NCBI GenBank assembly: GCA_946807835.1 | Contig: OX327690.1 | Span: 9,272,501-9,336,500 of the forward strand | DNA length: 64,000 bases | Source of the DNA: Ailanthus altissimus | Lineage: Eukaryota; Streptophyta; Magnoliopsida; Sapindales; Simaroubaceae | Direction of reading: 5' to 3' | In this document: piece by piece, positions 47,950 through 61,388 of the stretch | Layout: the number at the start of each line of letters is the position of its first letter | Position numbering within the stretch: the stretch's first letter is position 1 | Notes under the pieces: generated by a model | What the model saw: only the letters and a program-made list of their open reading frames with translations | Database searches by the model: none | Told to the model about the DNA's origin: nothing | Program-made: the position numbers and the translations under genes

Positions 47950-50900
47950 TTGAATACTTGCCCAAAGCATTCTAATACTTTAAACAATGTTTATTTAATT
48001 ATCAGAAGGTAAAAAAAATGTCTTGAATGAATGTTTTTAGGAAAAATATCGATTATATTTGAAAGAATTAGAAAAAATGATTAAAGGTATTTTGTGTAAG
48101 TGTGAAAAAATTATTAGTGAAAGAGAAAACTTCCCTTTTATAAGCAGAATTTAAAGAGAGAAGATAGCTTTCTTCCAAATTTCAGGTCTTGGTCATTCAA
48201 TCCTTCATTTTTATTGTCATTCCTTCGTTCCTCATGTGTTTTCTTTCACAATAAGTCTGTTTTAGCTTAGTGGAGTGGACAAGTGGCATGACTCTATTGA
48301 ACTAACTAAATTTGATCCAAAGAATTATGCCTTTCTAATGGGTTGCTCAGAGAGCATGCGTCTTTTCTTTTGCTTAATGGCCACCGAGTCCCCAACATTT
48401 TATCTCCCACCTTTTGGAATCATTACAACTTTTGAAATTGTTCCTTGCAAATTGTCTCGTTTTTTAGCTCCTCAGACCATTTTGCCTCTTCAAGCCACCT
48501 TGTGTCAATCGTTCTTCTATAAAATTCTTTGTTGTTTTCACCTTTTTCATTACATCCTCAAGCTCAAGCTGCTTCGCTCACTTTTAAAGTGTTTACATGC
48601 TTTCCTTTGTTTTCTTCAAAGTTCAAGTCTTTCTTTTATAAAAATGGCAATACATTATCTACAACAATTCTCTTTGAAGGAGCTAAACTCTGCCTTTTAA
48701 CTTTCAGATAATGTATGAATTCTTCGCTTTCCTCAGAGTGATAATATCTGCAATCCTCAGTTGTTCTTTTGGGGGAAATTGTTTTTACTTCTTAAGCACT
48801 TAGAATGTTTTGGTTTTCCATTCCTCCAATCATTCTCAAATTTCTTAATTTGGTTAAGTTTTTCCATCTTCGAATTCATTCAAATATCTTTCATATGATT
48901 TAAGGTATTTCTATAATGAATCAAATGATGTATCCCCCTTTATTTCTATGTTTGTATGACCTTTTTTCTTTATATTTATAACCATGTAAACTTAAAATCC
49001 CATTGTTATTGAGTTACTGGAAAAGAAAAATAGATTCTTTTCAACTTTGAACTTAAATTAATGGGTTTTGAGAAAAACCTAGCCATAGTTAGTGGGGGTT
49101 AGAAGAGACCCAACCTTCCTTATGTCATCATGCACAATAGCTTTGGCTCCTTGTGTAAGTACTTCACCACCTTTACAATTTTCAATTTTCCCATTTATGC
49201 TTATGTATTTCTTTAAGTCTGTTCTTTACCATGCTGGCATTTTTTTATTGTAGCTTCCAAAGTGCTCTCAACCAGCTACGTTGTTGAAAGGGAGAAATTT
49301 TTGAAGACATTTATTTTCTTAATGTGCAAATGAATACTATCACAAAAACTAATATAGAATGAGTAAAATATCGTTTCTACAAAAAATTTGTATTTAATCT
49401 CATTTTAAGTACTAAAATTATTTTTTTTAACTTTTATTCAAACAACTTATAACTAAAAATATTTAATCTAATCTATGTAAACAGAAAATTTAACATGATA
49501 AGATTAAAGTTAATAAGATTGAATCACCAATAATGAAAAAAATATAAGATTACAACTATTTCTCGATACTTTACTTGAATCAATTAAACTTTTTTAAAGT
49601 AAATTCTTTCATATGAATTTTTGGATAAACTTTAACACTTGTTTCTATTGATGGTCAAGTGAATATATCTTACCTTTAATAATTACCTATATATATATAT
49701 ATGGTAATCAAATAAAGATAAAACTCATTAAGAACTAGTTTATAATACCATATATGTCATATGAGTATATGTCTATCTCAAATTATTGAATTGATTGGCT
49801 GTAATCTTCTCTACTATCTTTAATCTTCAAACGCAATGTTTGTGGGCACGTGGATCTTTCTTTAATCTTTAAAATCACTAATACCCAAATCTAAGAGAAA
49901 GGTAATAACTAAATTCTTTTTCCACGTAAGAATATATAAAAAAAAATTTCTAGTTATGGTTGTAATCTTTACTACTCCATACCTCTCATATATATATGAA
50001 TCTCTCTTGTGTATTTAGAATTAGATTAGAGTTAAAAAATTAGAGTTTGAATAAGATTTGAGCTAGTAGAGGGACTGCAAGACTCATAGGCTTCTTAGCT
50101 CTAACTTAAAAGACTCAGTCCTAATAATCTTATAATACACCAGTTCTTCTAAATTATTCCTGTGTTATTCCACTATAAGCCAATGGTCGTACTCTAGTAA
50201 CTCATTATTATTAAGTAAAAACTCATTTAATTAAAACTCATTTTAATTAAATTGGGTTTAGTTTTAGACCAATAATAACCACTTAATTAACCCTTTTAAT
50301 TGATGTCCGAAATTAAAGCTAGACTATAGAAAAATGTCTTATCTTTTAAATTACTTATTTTTTCTTAAGTCACTGAATAATCTAATGATCACTTTTAATA
50401 TGTTTATATTTTTAAATAAATTTACAAATAAATATTATTATTCAATAAATAATTTAAAAAAAACTGTGTCACAGATTCAAATGATCAAGTATTGCAAACA
50501 GTTTAGGTGAACATATTTATTAGATTTCATCCAAATATATGTTCTTGCGACCTATGAAATTATATCTCCAAGATATCGAGATTTTAACCATTTATATGGA
50601 TCTCACTCTGTGATAACTTAAAAAATATAACGCATAAATGTATGTTCATTATTTGCTCATGATTAAGATCAATCAAATTTATTAAAGTTTTTGCGAATTA
50701 AGATCAATGAGATTTAGTTAACCTAATCGAAATTCACAATAGTTCTGTTCAATATAACATATACACTAATTTTTCTACTCGAAATCTCTACTTCGATGAT
50801 CAAGATAAATCATCTACTATAATAAGCAAAAAAACTATAACATTATATAATGAAGTGTCATTTTCATTAATGGTTCTGAACTAGATTTAATTTAAAAAAT

Positions 50901-53900
50901 TTATGATCTATATCTTCTATATTAGCATCATATGCCTAACACATAGATCATATACTTTATAAATACGGGCTCATCAATTTATACTTCATTACATATATAA
51001 ATAAATTTTATTAATCTAATAAAATATTATTACACATGCTTTAAGAATATAAAATAACATAAAACGTATAACACTTTTTATTGCCCTAGTGTTATGGCCT
51101 TGACATACTATGTCGTGGCACTTAACTTCTAGTCTGGGGTACTTTGTATAATTGTATTGGCACCTTGCCTCTGAGCTTTAGCTTGGTGCTACCTCGCATT
51201 GGCGTGCCCATTCATAGCCATTGTTGTGGCTACTTCAATTATTTTATTTTTTAACCAAAATTTTATAATTTTTTTACTTGATTTTAATTTTTTTGATTTG
51301 TTGTGTAGTGAATTCTATATTAGATTTCTTATTTTGTAATTATTTGAGAAGCGAATTCAAATATGAATTTAATCTATTGTATTGATTTTAATTTCAATTA
51401 ATTTTAATTGTAAAAATTAATATATATTTGTTTGAATTGATTTTGAAAAAATATCTTTATCAATATTTTAGAGAAATAGATTTAAAAAAAAATTAAATTG
51501 TAAAAAATATTTATATATAATTAATATATTTATAACGTGTACTTTTTAATAAAGGATATAATGTATTCTTTTAAATTGAAGTATGGGTATTTATAAGTTT
51601 CTATCTCAGTTTCAAAATACATTGGGATATACTTGTCTTTTGATTGGACAACTTCAATCACTAGCTACATTTAACGGAAATCACTGAATGGATGTACAAC
51701 GATGACTTACGAAATGCTTTCATTAAAATTGAAATGTGTCTATCTAACTGGTTGTGGTTTACTCTATAATTTATGTTTTTTGTTTTCGATTTTTTTCTTA
51801 CTGGACTATTTTTTTCGAGTTTATCTGTTTCTTTTGCTTGGTTGCTTTTTGAGAATTTTTGCTTACTGAAATAATTCTTTCAGTTCTTCTATCAATTGTT
51901 TTTCCAAATTAACCCATTGGATTAAAAAGTTGAATTTTGAAGAATTTGGTTTTCATCACTATGCTCTAGTGGTGAAAAGTAAAAGAATTTATACTACTTT
52001 TCCTTTTTAACCAAAGGGTGCTCTTTAAAATTCTAAAAAATTAATAAAATAATTAATTACTCTATTTATGAATTTTTTAATAATAAAAATATACATTCTA
52101 TTAAAATAAAAAATTTTAATTTGCTATCCTCTTGTTTGGCAGACAAAGATTTGCCTCGTACAAAAGATGATTTATTTGGATCAAAATAAAAATTCAACAT
52201 TGCATTGCTAGAGTATATGTTGTATATTTGAAAGAAGTAACTCCTTACTTCTCTCACGCGTAAAATATTGTTCCTAAGTTTGCAAACGAAATTGGGATTT
52301 TCTAGTTATATTAGTTGCTTCTACGTTGCTCCTCATACAAATTGAACATCCTCAGCTCTGCTCTTTCTCGTATATGTTTACTTCTGAGGATAAAAGTTGC
52401 TGGAGAAAATGAATGAAGAACCGGGTTCCTAATTTCTATTAGTTTAGTCAACGACAGTCATTACATAATTTACTTAGAAAATGGAAATTGAATCTCTTAG
52501 TTTTGCATTAATCATAAAGAAAAGCTTATTGAGATTCTTCAAAAAAAAAAAAAAATTCTGAGCCACAATAAGCTCTGGATTTCTCATGTGTGACTGTTTT
52601 TCATGACAGGGCATAAGTTGTGGGATGGCCACTAATTCGTCCTTTCCAGCAAAATACTATGTCTTCTCATTTCACCAACAACAATGATGGCTCGAAAGTC
52701 AAGTTGGGATTGGGATTGCTTGTGGAAAGCTGATCTCCATATATACAACATTTAGCTATATGGAAAAAGATGTTGAGCTGCTTTACAATTGGTAATGCCT
52801 CTTTCTAATCATCCCAGCCATAATCTCTCTCTACTCCCACGCACATACACATGCTCGTGCACTTATCTCATTCAACTACTTTTACTAATAGGTTTCCTTG
52901 TTAGACTACATTTTTAAAGTTCATAAAATTCATAAAGGCTTTGTACTCACCTTCCACTGATAATAAACTGTAGCATTTTTGGTTTGAGGGAAGTTAAATT
53001 CTGCTTATGGATGTCTCATTCAAGTCACTGTGGCACTCGTAATGTTCTCAACGAGATGTATTGAGCAAGAGTTTCATAATCTTCTAAGACTCATCGCTCC
53101 AATTATTAGTTTCATAATCTTATTTCTCATTTTCGTAATGTATTAATACATTAAATAACATTATCTTCTTCTTTAGAAACCAATATATTTTGATGTCAAG
53201 ATTGATGAAGTATGAGCTGAATAGGCAAACTATATGACCCCAATTGCTTTTAGTTTGAAAAGAATGAACATATGTGATTCTCACTGATCATCTTCTTTTC
53301 GTATCACGACACCTTCATTAAATGACATATTTTTGTTTTTATGGATTCTATATTTCATTTTAATTTTTTTTTAATTTCTTTGAATGGTTCGTAAGAATAA
53401 TAGCACAAAGTAAAAGAAACTACAGCTCATGCCACGCTTAAAGTTATCGATAAGCTAATGGGTGTTCTTTTGCCATTGAGTATAGCTTTATGGAATTGTG
53501 ACCATTCATGTTGGCAAAAGTTATGTATTTGTGGTTTTCTTTTTTTAAATCCTTTTTTAATTTACTCTATATTATAGGGCCTAGTTATCATATGGTCCTT
53601 ACAATATATTTATTAGTGTTGACATTGAATTTTGGGCAATACCAGATCAACAAGTTGGATTTGTATTTGGATAGAAATAACGTTTAGGTCTATTATTAGG
53701 CTTTATACAAATAGTTACTTAGTAATGTTTGAAGGGCTCTTGGAGTGCAATAGACAATGTCTGGGTACCATCTGGATTGATGTGTTGAATCAAATGATGG
53801 ATAACACATATAGATATACAAAAAAATAGGAGAATTATAGTGGTTTATCTCCTTAAGTACTTATATCCACTGTATTGTATCTTAGCTCGCTTCTGATACA

Positions 53901-54109
53901 CTATTAAATAGTGATTCTTATAACAAAGATTAAGATAGGTAGCCTTCATAGATAATAAATTATAATACAAAACATACTACTTTGTAACCATGGGAGCCTT
54001 AAGAGCTGTTAGGGATTTTGGACACTTTGATGGTGCTGACTAGGTGTGAGCTGCTAAAAAGAGCTTTCAAGAAAGTATCTTCAAATTTCAAAGGAGGCTG
54101 GGAAGCCCT
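47950..54109. other. AT-rich intergenic region without recognisable gene
   Basis: The longest open frame (48275-48700, plus, 141 codons) begins MDKWHDSIELTKFDPKNY and becomes Leu/Phe/Cys-rich; no domain is recognised and no partner exon is evident. The 50440-51030 stretch reads like decayed LTR sequence. 51070-51240 is a GC-richer patch. A 14-base A run lies near 52541. Nothing here has the composition or frame continuity of a conserved gene. Confidence 0.45.
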
Positions 54110-55899
54110 TGTTAAAAATAGTACTTACGTGTCATTTTATTTTGTATGAATATTTATTGTTTAATATTTATACAATGAACATTTCATTAAATCATTATAT
54201 TTAATTTACATAGTACTAAGTTTGTTACTTTTCAGACATTATAATTTAGATATGATCTAAAAAAGTTTAGATCAGCGTTAAAAGTTAGCATTATAAGAGT
54301 TAGAACCTTATCTGAAATGGGATAAAGAACTAGAAGTATATTAGTAATGACATAGTTGTAAGGAGTTGCAAATAGTACTAGAAAATGTCATTATGTAGTA
54401 TGTTCTTGAAGACATCGTTCCTGACGTATTGTTGTCGACATGGATCGATTAGCATACCTTTCGGATCAGTGTGCATCTATATCTAGATTATCTATACAGT
54501 TAGTTTTAGCAAACCGTAGCTTAATGAAAGCTCGTATAGGCATGCAGGTATTCAATGAGGATTGGTACTGAATAAATTCATAAGGACCTCCAATAGACAT
54601 CTCATAGAGCCATCAATGGAGGGTCTTCTCAAGTTGAGTAGTATTTGTAGTCCTTTGACCTGAATACAAAAGTAGGCTTATGAGCGATCCATCATGTTTT
54701 GATTCCACGCATATCAGAGACATTTCATGGTCTTACTTCTAGGTGTCATTGGGTGTGGTCCGATGTTCATAGATTTTGATATACTTAGATATGGGATTCG
54801 TCAGCTCATATGGGTGAGTTATATATCCTGATGCTCCAAGATTATATTTCAGGGAGTCTTCTAACCATAAGCAAAAACCTTGAAAAGAGTTTTTTTTGTA
54901 GGGTTAAATAATATCGCAAAGAAGTTGTAGATATTGTTTATGAAAATACAAATTTGAAGATAAGTTTACGATCGAGCATACAAAGATATAGTAGTGATGA
55001 TCTATACTCTACTCTTTCAAGCTATAAGTGATTGAGTGATTATATATATATATATAGTTGACTTTAACTTGTATGGTTCAACACACCATTCTATAATATT
55101 CGTAATATATGTGTGGGACATCATTCACGGACTTAGGAAAGAGTTCCGTAAGAAAAATGGGTGTGAATGTAGAGAGTTTCAATATATGAAGTGTACTCGT
55201 TGAGCACTATGATAGCGGATCGAGTCGAATGGTTCGATCAGAAGAATTTTTTAAAAGCAAATTTTTTCAAGATCTCTAAAAAAATACATGTGTCAAGGTT
55301 CAAGTGTTAAACATATATTTTATTAGTTAAATTAGTTAACTAATAAAAATTTGACACATGACATATTGCATAGCCATTTGTATGACAAATGGCACCATGC
55401 ATAAAGAAAATGAACACTTGTCAAATGCAAGCTTTATGATTTTTTTCTTTGAAAGACAAGTGTTAAGTATTAATTGGCTAAGGAAAAAATAGTTTGCAAT
55501 TATAGCAAACAAATCCCCTTTGTCAAGGTTTGCAATTGTTGTACTTTTACCTTTTTTGACACATTTTAGCCTTTTAGAGAGAAACAAGTTCAAAAGTTGA
55601 AAAACTTCGAATCTTGTTAGAAAATAAAACAAAGCTACTATTCTAGCTCATGCAATTCAACCAAGTTGAGGACTAGAATTTCTCAATAAATCACTTTAAG
55701 GTATGTTCTAAAATTGAAACTTCACAGAAGGTTTCAAGGGTGATGTTTTTGACTTTATTAATGTAATTGATTTTACATTCAGTATGTGTTTGTTGAATAG
55801 GAAATTAGATTTAAATTCAATTGTGTAATGTATGTATGACATGCATTAATTATTTAATAAATACATCATCACATGCATGCACCTATTAAGCACCCAATA
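54110..55899 (+). repeat. Copia-5 5' LTR
   Basis: 1790 bp from TGTTAAAAATAGTACTTACG to CACCCAATA. It is homologous to solo LTRs A and B in the same orientation (shared CATGGTCT...GGTCCGATG and GAGTAGTATTTG phrases). A degenerate primer-binding site GGTATTAGAGCA follows at 55903-55914. No matching 3' LTR is present downstream in the window. Confidence 0.8.
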
Positions 55900-57180
55900 A
55901 AAGGTATTAGAGCATGTTTATGTTTTGTTCTAGATAAATGGAGTATATTTGAGTTATTTGGGATTCTTATAAACTATAAGTACTGCATTTTCAAGTGTTG
56001 AAAATACAAAATTAGGTATTTGTTCGATTGAACGCTGGGGCTTTGCATGTTTAGAACAATGGTGTTCATAGCGGTTGGATGAATGCTGGGGCATTAGGTG
56101 TGTGATGCTGGGGTGTTCGAAGTATTAGAATGAACGCAGTGGCATTATGTGTTTGATGTTAGGCATTAGTGACACTAGTTTAATGCTGGGGCATTCCTTC
56201 TGGCGTTAAGGCATTCCAAGCACTGGAATTGATGCAGAGGCGTTGCGTTTTGTCACATGCCAGGGTGTTATGTGATAACATGAAGGCATTGACAAATTGT
56301 GGCACTGAGTCATTCAAAAAGGACGTTGGGGCGTTCTAGTTCCTAACATTATGGCATTCAAAGCAGTTCACTTTATTTTGCATTCTTTTTCATGTGGTGT
56401 TTATATTATGCCATATATATGTTATATCATTGTTGTATAATTGTAGTGATTTATTTACGCTATTAACCATAATTGGAGCCCTACTGGTGGGGGTTAGTTG
56501 TGCTTGCGTAAAATAAATGTTTGATTATGAATCATATTCTCATGAGATATGGATAAGTTTCAAAATCTCTCTTAATCAGATTGAAAATATATTTCATTGT
56601 GAGAAAATGTTATATATAGTTCATCTTGTCAATATGATATTAGATCAGTTACCTCTACTTTCCCAATATTACTCAAGCATGAGGGATTAGTCAATGTGAT
56701 TTGGAATTTGCTAGTTAAACATAAGATGAGGCAAATATAAGTGAATGTTTTGTTTAATATTATTAAAGCGTGATGGTAATATCAATAACTTATATTTTAT
56801 TATTGACAAGTTAATTTAGAATACACTAACCAAATATTACTAAAGCATGAGGATAAGGTGTGTTTAGGATTAGTAGTAAGAGTTGTATGAGATGCAATTG
56901 ATAAGAGTTATCTACCTTTTGGATTTTTATAAAGGCTAATATTGTTAAAGTGCGAGGCTAGACTAGAATGTCGATTGGGTCTACTTCTTACTATAAAGTT
57001 TAAAGTGTTTAAATTTTTGTTTTTCAGTTTGAGAGATTAAAGAGAATATGTAAATTAATGGGAAGACGTCTTTAGATTGAAAATATATACTAGTTATATC
57101 CATAATCTAAAGCATTATTTTTAACGATTAGAAATGTTCCGCGAGACATCTCCTCTCTTGTCTTATACAGATAAGATAAG
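55900..57180 (+). repeat. Copia-5 leader with internal repeats
   Basis: At 56030-56350 there are repeated GCTGGGGCATT/GCGTT-type phrases (for example 56091-56101 and 56184-56194). At 56662-56685, 56754-56777, 56831-56853 and 56935-56958 there are four spaced copies of an AATATTacTaAAGCATGAGG-like element. Spacer sequences also match the Copia-2 leader in reverse complement. It is non-coding by appearance. Confidence 0.7.
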
Positions 57181-57980
57181 ATGAGTATGATCAATCCATT
57201 GGTACACATAATTGATGCATACCAATTATAAGGTACCAAAAAATAATTTTGATTAGCTTATAAATTTGACAATTGTTCTAGATTCAAAAGAGTTTGGATA
57301 TATCATTGATTAGAAGATGATAAGAGGTATTTTTTATAAAGCTGCTTCAAAAAAGCCTGAGACATAAAAAATGAGTGGATAATGATTTGAGAGTCAAGTC
57401 ATACATCCTGGCCTCGATGTCTAATGATCTTCAGAGGAAGCATGTGCACATGAATAATATAAGTAGTATTATGTTTTATCTAAAGAGTTGTTTGATATAT
57501 CCAGACCACAAAAAGAGAGTAAAGGCAATGAAAAGTGTTTCCATTGCGGTAAGATTAGATATTGTAAATATTATTAGCCAAAGTACTTTGCTACAGAAAA
57601 GATAAACCCCTTAGAAATTTTTTTAACTATCATTGACATTTTATTAACATTTGATGCTAGTACAGGTTGGGTATTAGATACTATCTATTCTTCTCATATC
57701 TATAATGTATTGCATGGTTTGATAAATATTAGGAAGCTAAGAAAATGAGAAGTACAACTTCGTGTATGAAATGGAGATTTCCTAAACATTAAAGCTATTG
57801 GGGCTTTTGAGTTACTTCTTTCTTCTGGTAGAAGCATTATATTATAAGATTGTTATTTTGTGTAAACATTATCAGACAAATAATATCTATTCCTTTGTTG
57901 GACACTAAAGGTTATCATGTATATACTAGGAATATTTTCTTGTATTTATATGATAATGATAATATTTTGTTAGTTGATGA
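57181..57980 (+). pseudogene. Copia-5 gag and protease remnants
   Basis: From ATG 57181, MSMINPLVHIIDAYQL parallels Copia-2 gag; after a frameshift comes LTIVLDSKEFGYIID. The frame 57375-57605 holds the next gag part (RVKSYILASMSNDLQRKH). From 57620 protease-like sequence follows (FDASTGWVLDTIYSSHIYN) with stops. Nucleocapsid and all later pol domains are absent, so the element is truncated at its 3' side. Confidence 0.78.
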
Positions 57981-58135
57981 ATGACTATTATATTTTAGAT
58001 ACAACAGTGAAAATTCAAGAGATAGAGTAAGTAACCCAAAAAGGGATATGAATTGAGTATTTAAAAATAATTTACTTACTAATAATATAAATAAATTAAA
58101 ACACAAGTAAATGCAGTAAATAAGAGAGTAGGAAA
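57612..58135 (+). repeat. Duplicated block, copy 1
   Basis: Near-identical in order and sequence to 60098-60657: it starts CCTTAGAAATTTTTTTAACT, passes through the Copia-5 protease region and the CAAGAGATAGAGTA phrase, and ends at AGAGAGTAGG. Copy 2 contains about 50 extra bases at 60460-60510, partly a short local repeat. Confidence 0.85.
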
Positions 58136-60097
58136 AAAGAAAGCTAACATCGGATGTTTACGTGGTTCTGCCTTAATCCTAGCTTACATCCACACCTCGA
58201 AGCTAATCGTGCTTGAAGTTCCACTAGTTTGGTCTATCTTTCAAGACCCTTTAATTAACTTCCCAAGTGTTAATTAAACCTTTACAAATTGGCTTTCCCA
58301 CATACCAATCACACCCTGATTAGTTTTTCTGGTATTAATCAAACTTAGATTAGTTTCTATTGTGTGTATTTTAAGAACAAAATTAAGTGTAAATATACGT
58401 TATCGTAACAAGTAATAAAGGGACTTTTAAGTCGGATGTTGAACCCATAATGATAATTTTTATTTCCAACCAAATATTAAAATTATATCTTTTTTGTAAT
58501 TATTTAAAAAAATTAAATCTTAAATTGTAATAAATTAAATAAACTAAATAAAAGTGCAGAAAATAAATGATGCAGCTCAAACAAATCAAGAAGATAGCAA
58601 GATATAAAAAGCCTAAGGTTAATTACTATCTTTAAATATGTTTTCTAAATATTAATTCTTTAATGTTTATATCTTTCAACTCTTATTATTGATTAAGACA
58701 CTAATATATTCACAAGCCTCTCCTAAGATCATGTAAGCATACTTTAATTTACCAAATACCTATATTCCTATGGTACTTGTAATAAATCAAGATTTATTAA
58801 GATTAAGTCTTATTGACCATACATGCCAATTAGGTATATTCCTATCCTAATTTGAAAGTTGCATATGTAATTAGGGCGTCACTCTACAATCATGCATCAA
58901 ATTATCTAGGTCTAAATATAATGATGTCACTTCTGAGTTTATCAAAGTATTGCCAATTCAATCATAATATTGATAAGATATAATGAAAAATTAAGAACAA
59001 ATAATTTGAATAATAGAGAATTTAATTCAAATAAATATTAAAAAGATATAACAATTAAGCTCACATATTGAATTCAAGTAATAACCCTAAAAAAGAACTT
59101 AGTTCATGATAATAAGAAAATAAACATGATACAACTAAAAGCAAACCAATATAAACATTAATTTGCAGTTAGTTGATAAGCCAAAGATTTACCAATAATC
59201 TATTGCTTTCTTGAATTCTTAGTGCTTCTATCTCTAAAATTGCTATTCTTTATGTGTTGTGGCTCTAAGAGCCTTAAGTTATGTATTCTTTAGATTTAAA
59301 ACAACTAGTATTTATATAGAGATTGATTGGAGTTTTATTTCTTTTACTATAGCATGTTTACCATTTATAGTACTGTGTTACGCATATTGTTCACGCGCAC
59401 TGCTCACTATTGTAGCAAAATATTTTGAGCACAGAGGTGTTGGAAACGTTGGGGCAAAATAGTGTTCATCACTGGCTGAAGTACTATTATAAAATCACTG
59501 TTCATAGAAATTGTGGTGATTCACTGTAATAGGTTACTGTAGCAATTTGATATTTTTGGCTTGTTTTCTTTAAATTTTCGTCTCCATTTGCTTTATTGAC
59601 TCCAAACTTATAAAATAACAATAAAACATACAAAAATCATAATATTCTTATTAAAATAAGCAATTAATCTAATTAAGAGAGTGAAAATAATAGATATATT
59701 TTATGCTTATTAGTTTCTCAGGTTTTAATCAAACCCTCACAGTATATTGACTTTATTATGTACCAATTAGACCCTGACAAAGATTGATTTTGAGTTCAAT
59801 TAAACCTTTACAATTTAAACTCTCTTAAAGAGTAGATACAAAAATTTTAACACAAATATGGATATTTCTTTTCATTTCAAATGATATGAAAATTATAGAA
59901 TACTTCACTTGTTGTTGTTGAGCTTGAATGAGGCTTGTATTATAGAGATTGAGAAACTAACCATTTTTCGCTATTGCTGCAATATCTTACTATTGCTATA
60001 GTCTTTTGACCATGGCTACAATTCAGCTATAATGATTTGACCGCTATAGCTATTGCACAGTGATTTAACCATTATAGAACAGTGCCATTACTATAGG
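58136..60097. other. Spacer between duplicated blocks; unassigned repeat DNA
   Basis: Starts with a GTTTACGTGGTTCTGCC...TACATCCACACCTCG phrase that recurs in many plant repeats. 58170-58348 and 59709-59830 are related, with shared TTAGTTTCT and TTAATCAAAC phrases and ATTAGTTTCT at 58349-58358 and 59709-59718. Between them lies 1.35 kb of AT-rich sequence that could be an insertion. No gene; the open frame at 59259-59462 is not recognisable. Confidence 0.4.
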
Positions 60098-60657
60098 ACC
60101 TTAGAAATTTTTTTAACTATCATTGACATTTCATTAGCATTTGATGCTAGTATAGACTGGGTATTAGATACTGCATGTCTTTCTCATATCTGCAATGTGT
60201 TGCATAGTTTGAGGAATGCTAGGAAGCTAAGAAAATGAGAAGTACAGCTTCGTGCATGAAATGAAAATTTCCTAAACATTGAAGCTATTAGGGCTTTTGA
60301 GTTACTTCTTCCTTTTAGTAGAAGCATTATATTGTATAATTGTTATTTTGTGCCAATATTATCAAATAAATAATATCCCTTCCTTTATTAGACACTGAAG
60401 GTTATCATGTATATACTAGGAATAGTTTCTTGTATTTATATGATAATGGTAATGTTTTGCTAGTTAAGTGTCAGTTGATGAATGACTATTATATTTTAAA
60501 TGATGAATGACCATTATATTTTAAATACAACACTGACAATCCAAGAGATAGAGTAGGCAACCCAAGAGGGGATTGAATTGGGTATTTAAAAATAATTCAC
60601 TTACTAATAATATGAATAAATCAAAACATAAGTAAATGCAGTAAATAAGAGAGTAGG
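60098..60657 (+). repeat. Duplicated block, copy 2, with Copia protease fragment
   Basis: Contains IIDISLAFDASIDWVLDT and SHICNVLHSLRN, a Copia protease piece closer to Copia-2 than copy 1 is. The block ends in GAGAGTAGG directly where the Gypsy LTR starts (60658); in copy 1 the same phrase continues into AAAAAAGAAAGC, marking the Gypsy insertion point. Confidence 0.82.
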
Positions 60658-61388
60658 TGACAGGACCCGACTCGAGACCCTCTACTATTAATCCCAGCGG
60701 CCCTGCCGGGCACCCCGACGGAAGTTCCTCCGAACCTAACTGGGTATGTTGAGAAATTCCTGCGAGGCAAACCCCTTTTTAATTCTTGTTACTACTAAGA
60801 AGATCTAGTAATATACATGAAAACAACATCTTAATTTTAAAAATAAACGGACAGAGTTTCCCCTATTTTTTGAAAAGTCCATAAAAACCTGCAAAGAATT
60901 TTCACTTCTAATTCTAACACATCTCAATACTACCAATTCGGACCTCCGGTCCTTACCAAATCAAATCCAACACAACTCAAAATTTTTATTTAAATCACAA
61001 AATGAGCATACTCATGAAAAGTAAAGATGATCATCAAAATCTCGAAATATTTTCTTGTTGGTTCAAAATATATATATAAATATACATGCCTACTACTACT
61101 ATGCATAAAGTAAAGAGTACTATTTAGCACATTTACATGTACAAAAATAATTCATGTAGTAAATTAGAATTTTCTTTTTCAAGCCAATAGAGAAAACTTC
61201 TGAAAATATTCTAGGGTCGTCCGGCGCACCGATCGAGTGTGAAATTATCAAATTAGGTCTAATATCTCTCACGTACACTATAAAGGGAATATTTCTAATA
61301 GGGTTAAAATCGAGTAACCCTACGGTGTCTTATTTGTTCTATACCAAAATCTAGGCGCCAATACTACTAATAGGGATTGAATATTACA
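60658..61388 (-). repeat. Gypsy-1 3' LTR with large internal deletion
   Basis: Plus-strand limits TGACAGGACCCG and GAATATTACA; only 731 bp compared with 2777 bp at 33308-36084. The join AAAAATAATTCATGTAG near 61150 corresponds to a loss of about 2.05 kb (33801-35846 in the longer copy). On the right it adjoins a Gypsy polypurine tract (61389-61412, minus strand AAGGAGGGGTGAAATT). Confidence 0.92.

Noticed and set aside
47950..54109. Host gene in this interval
   Set aside because: No exon series, conserved domain or splice-consistent frame could be assembled.
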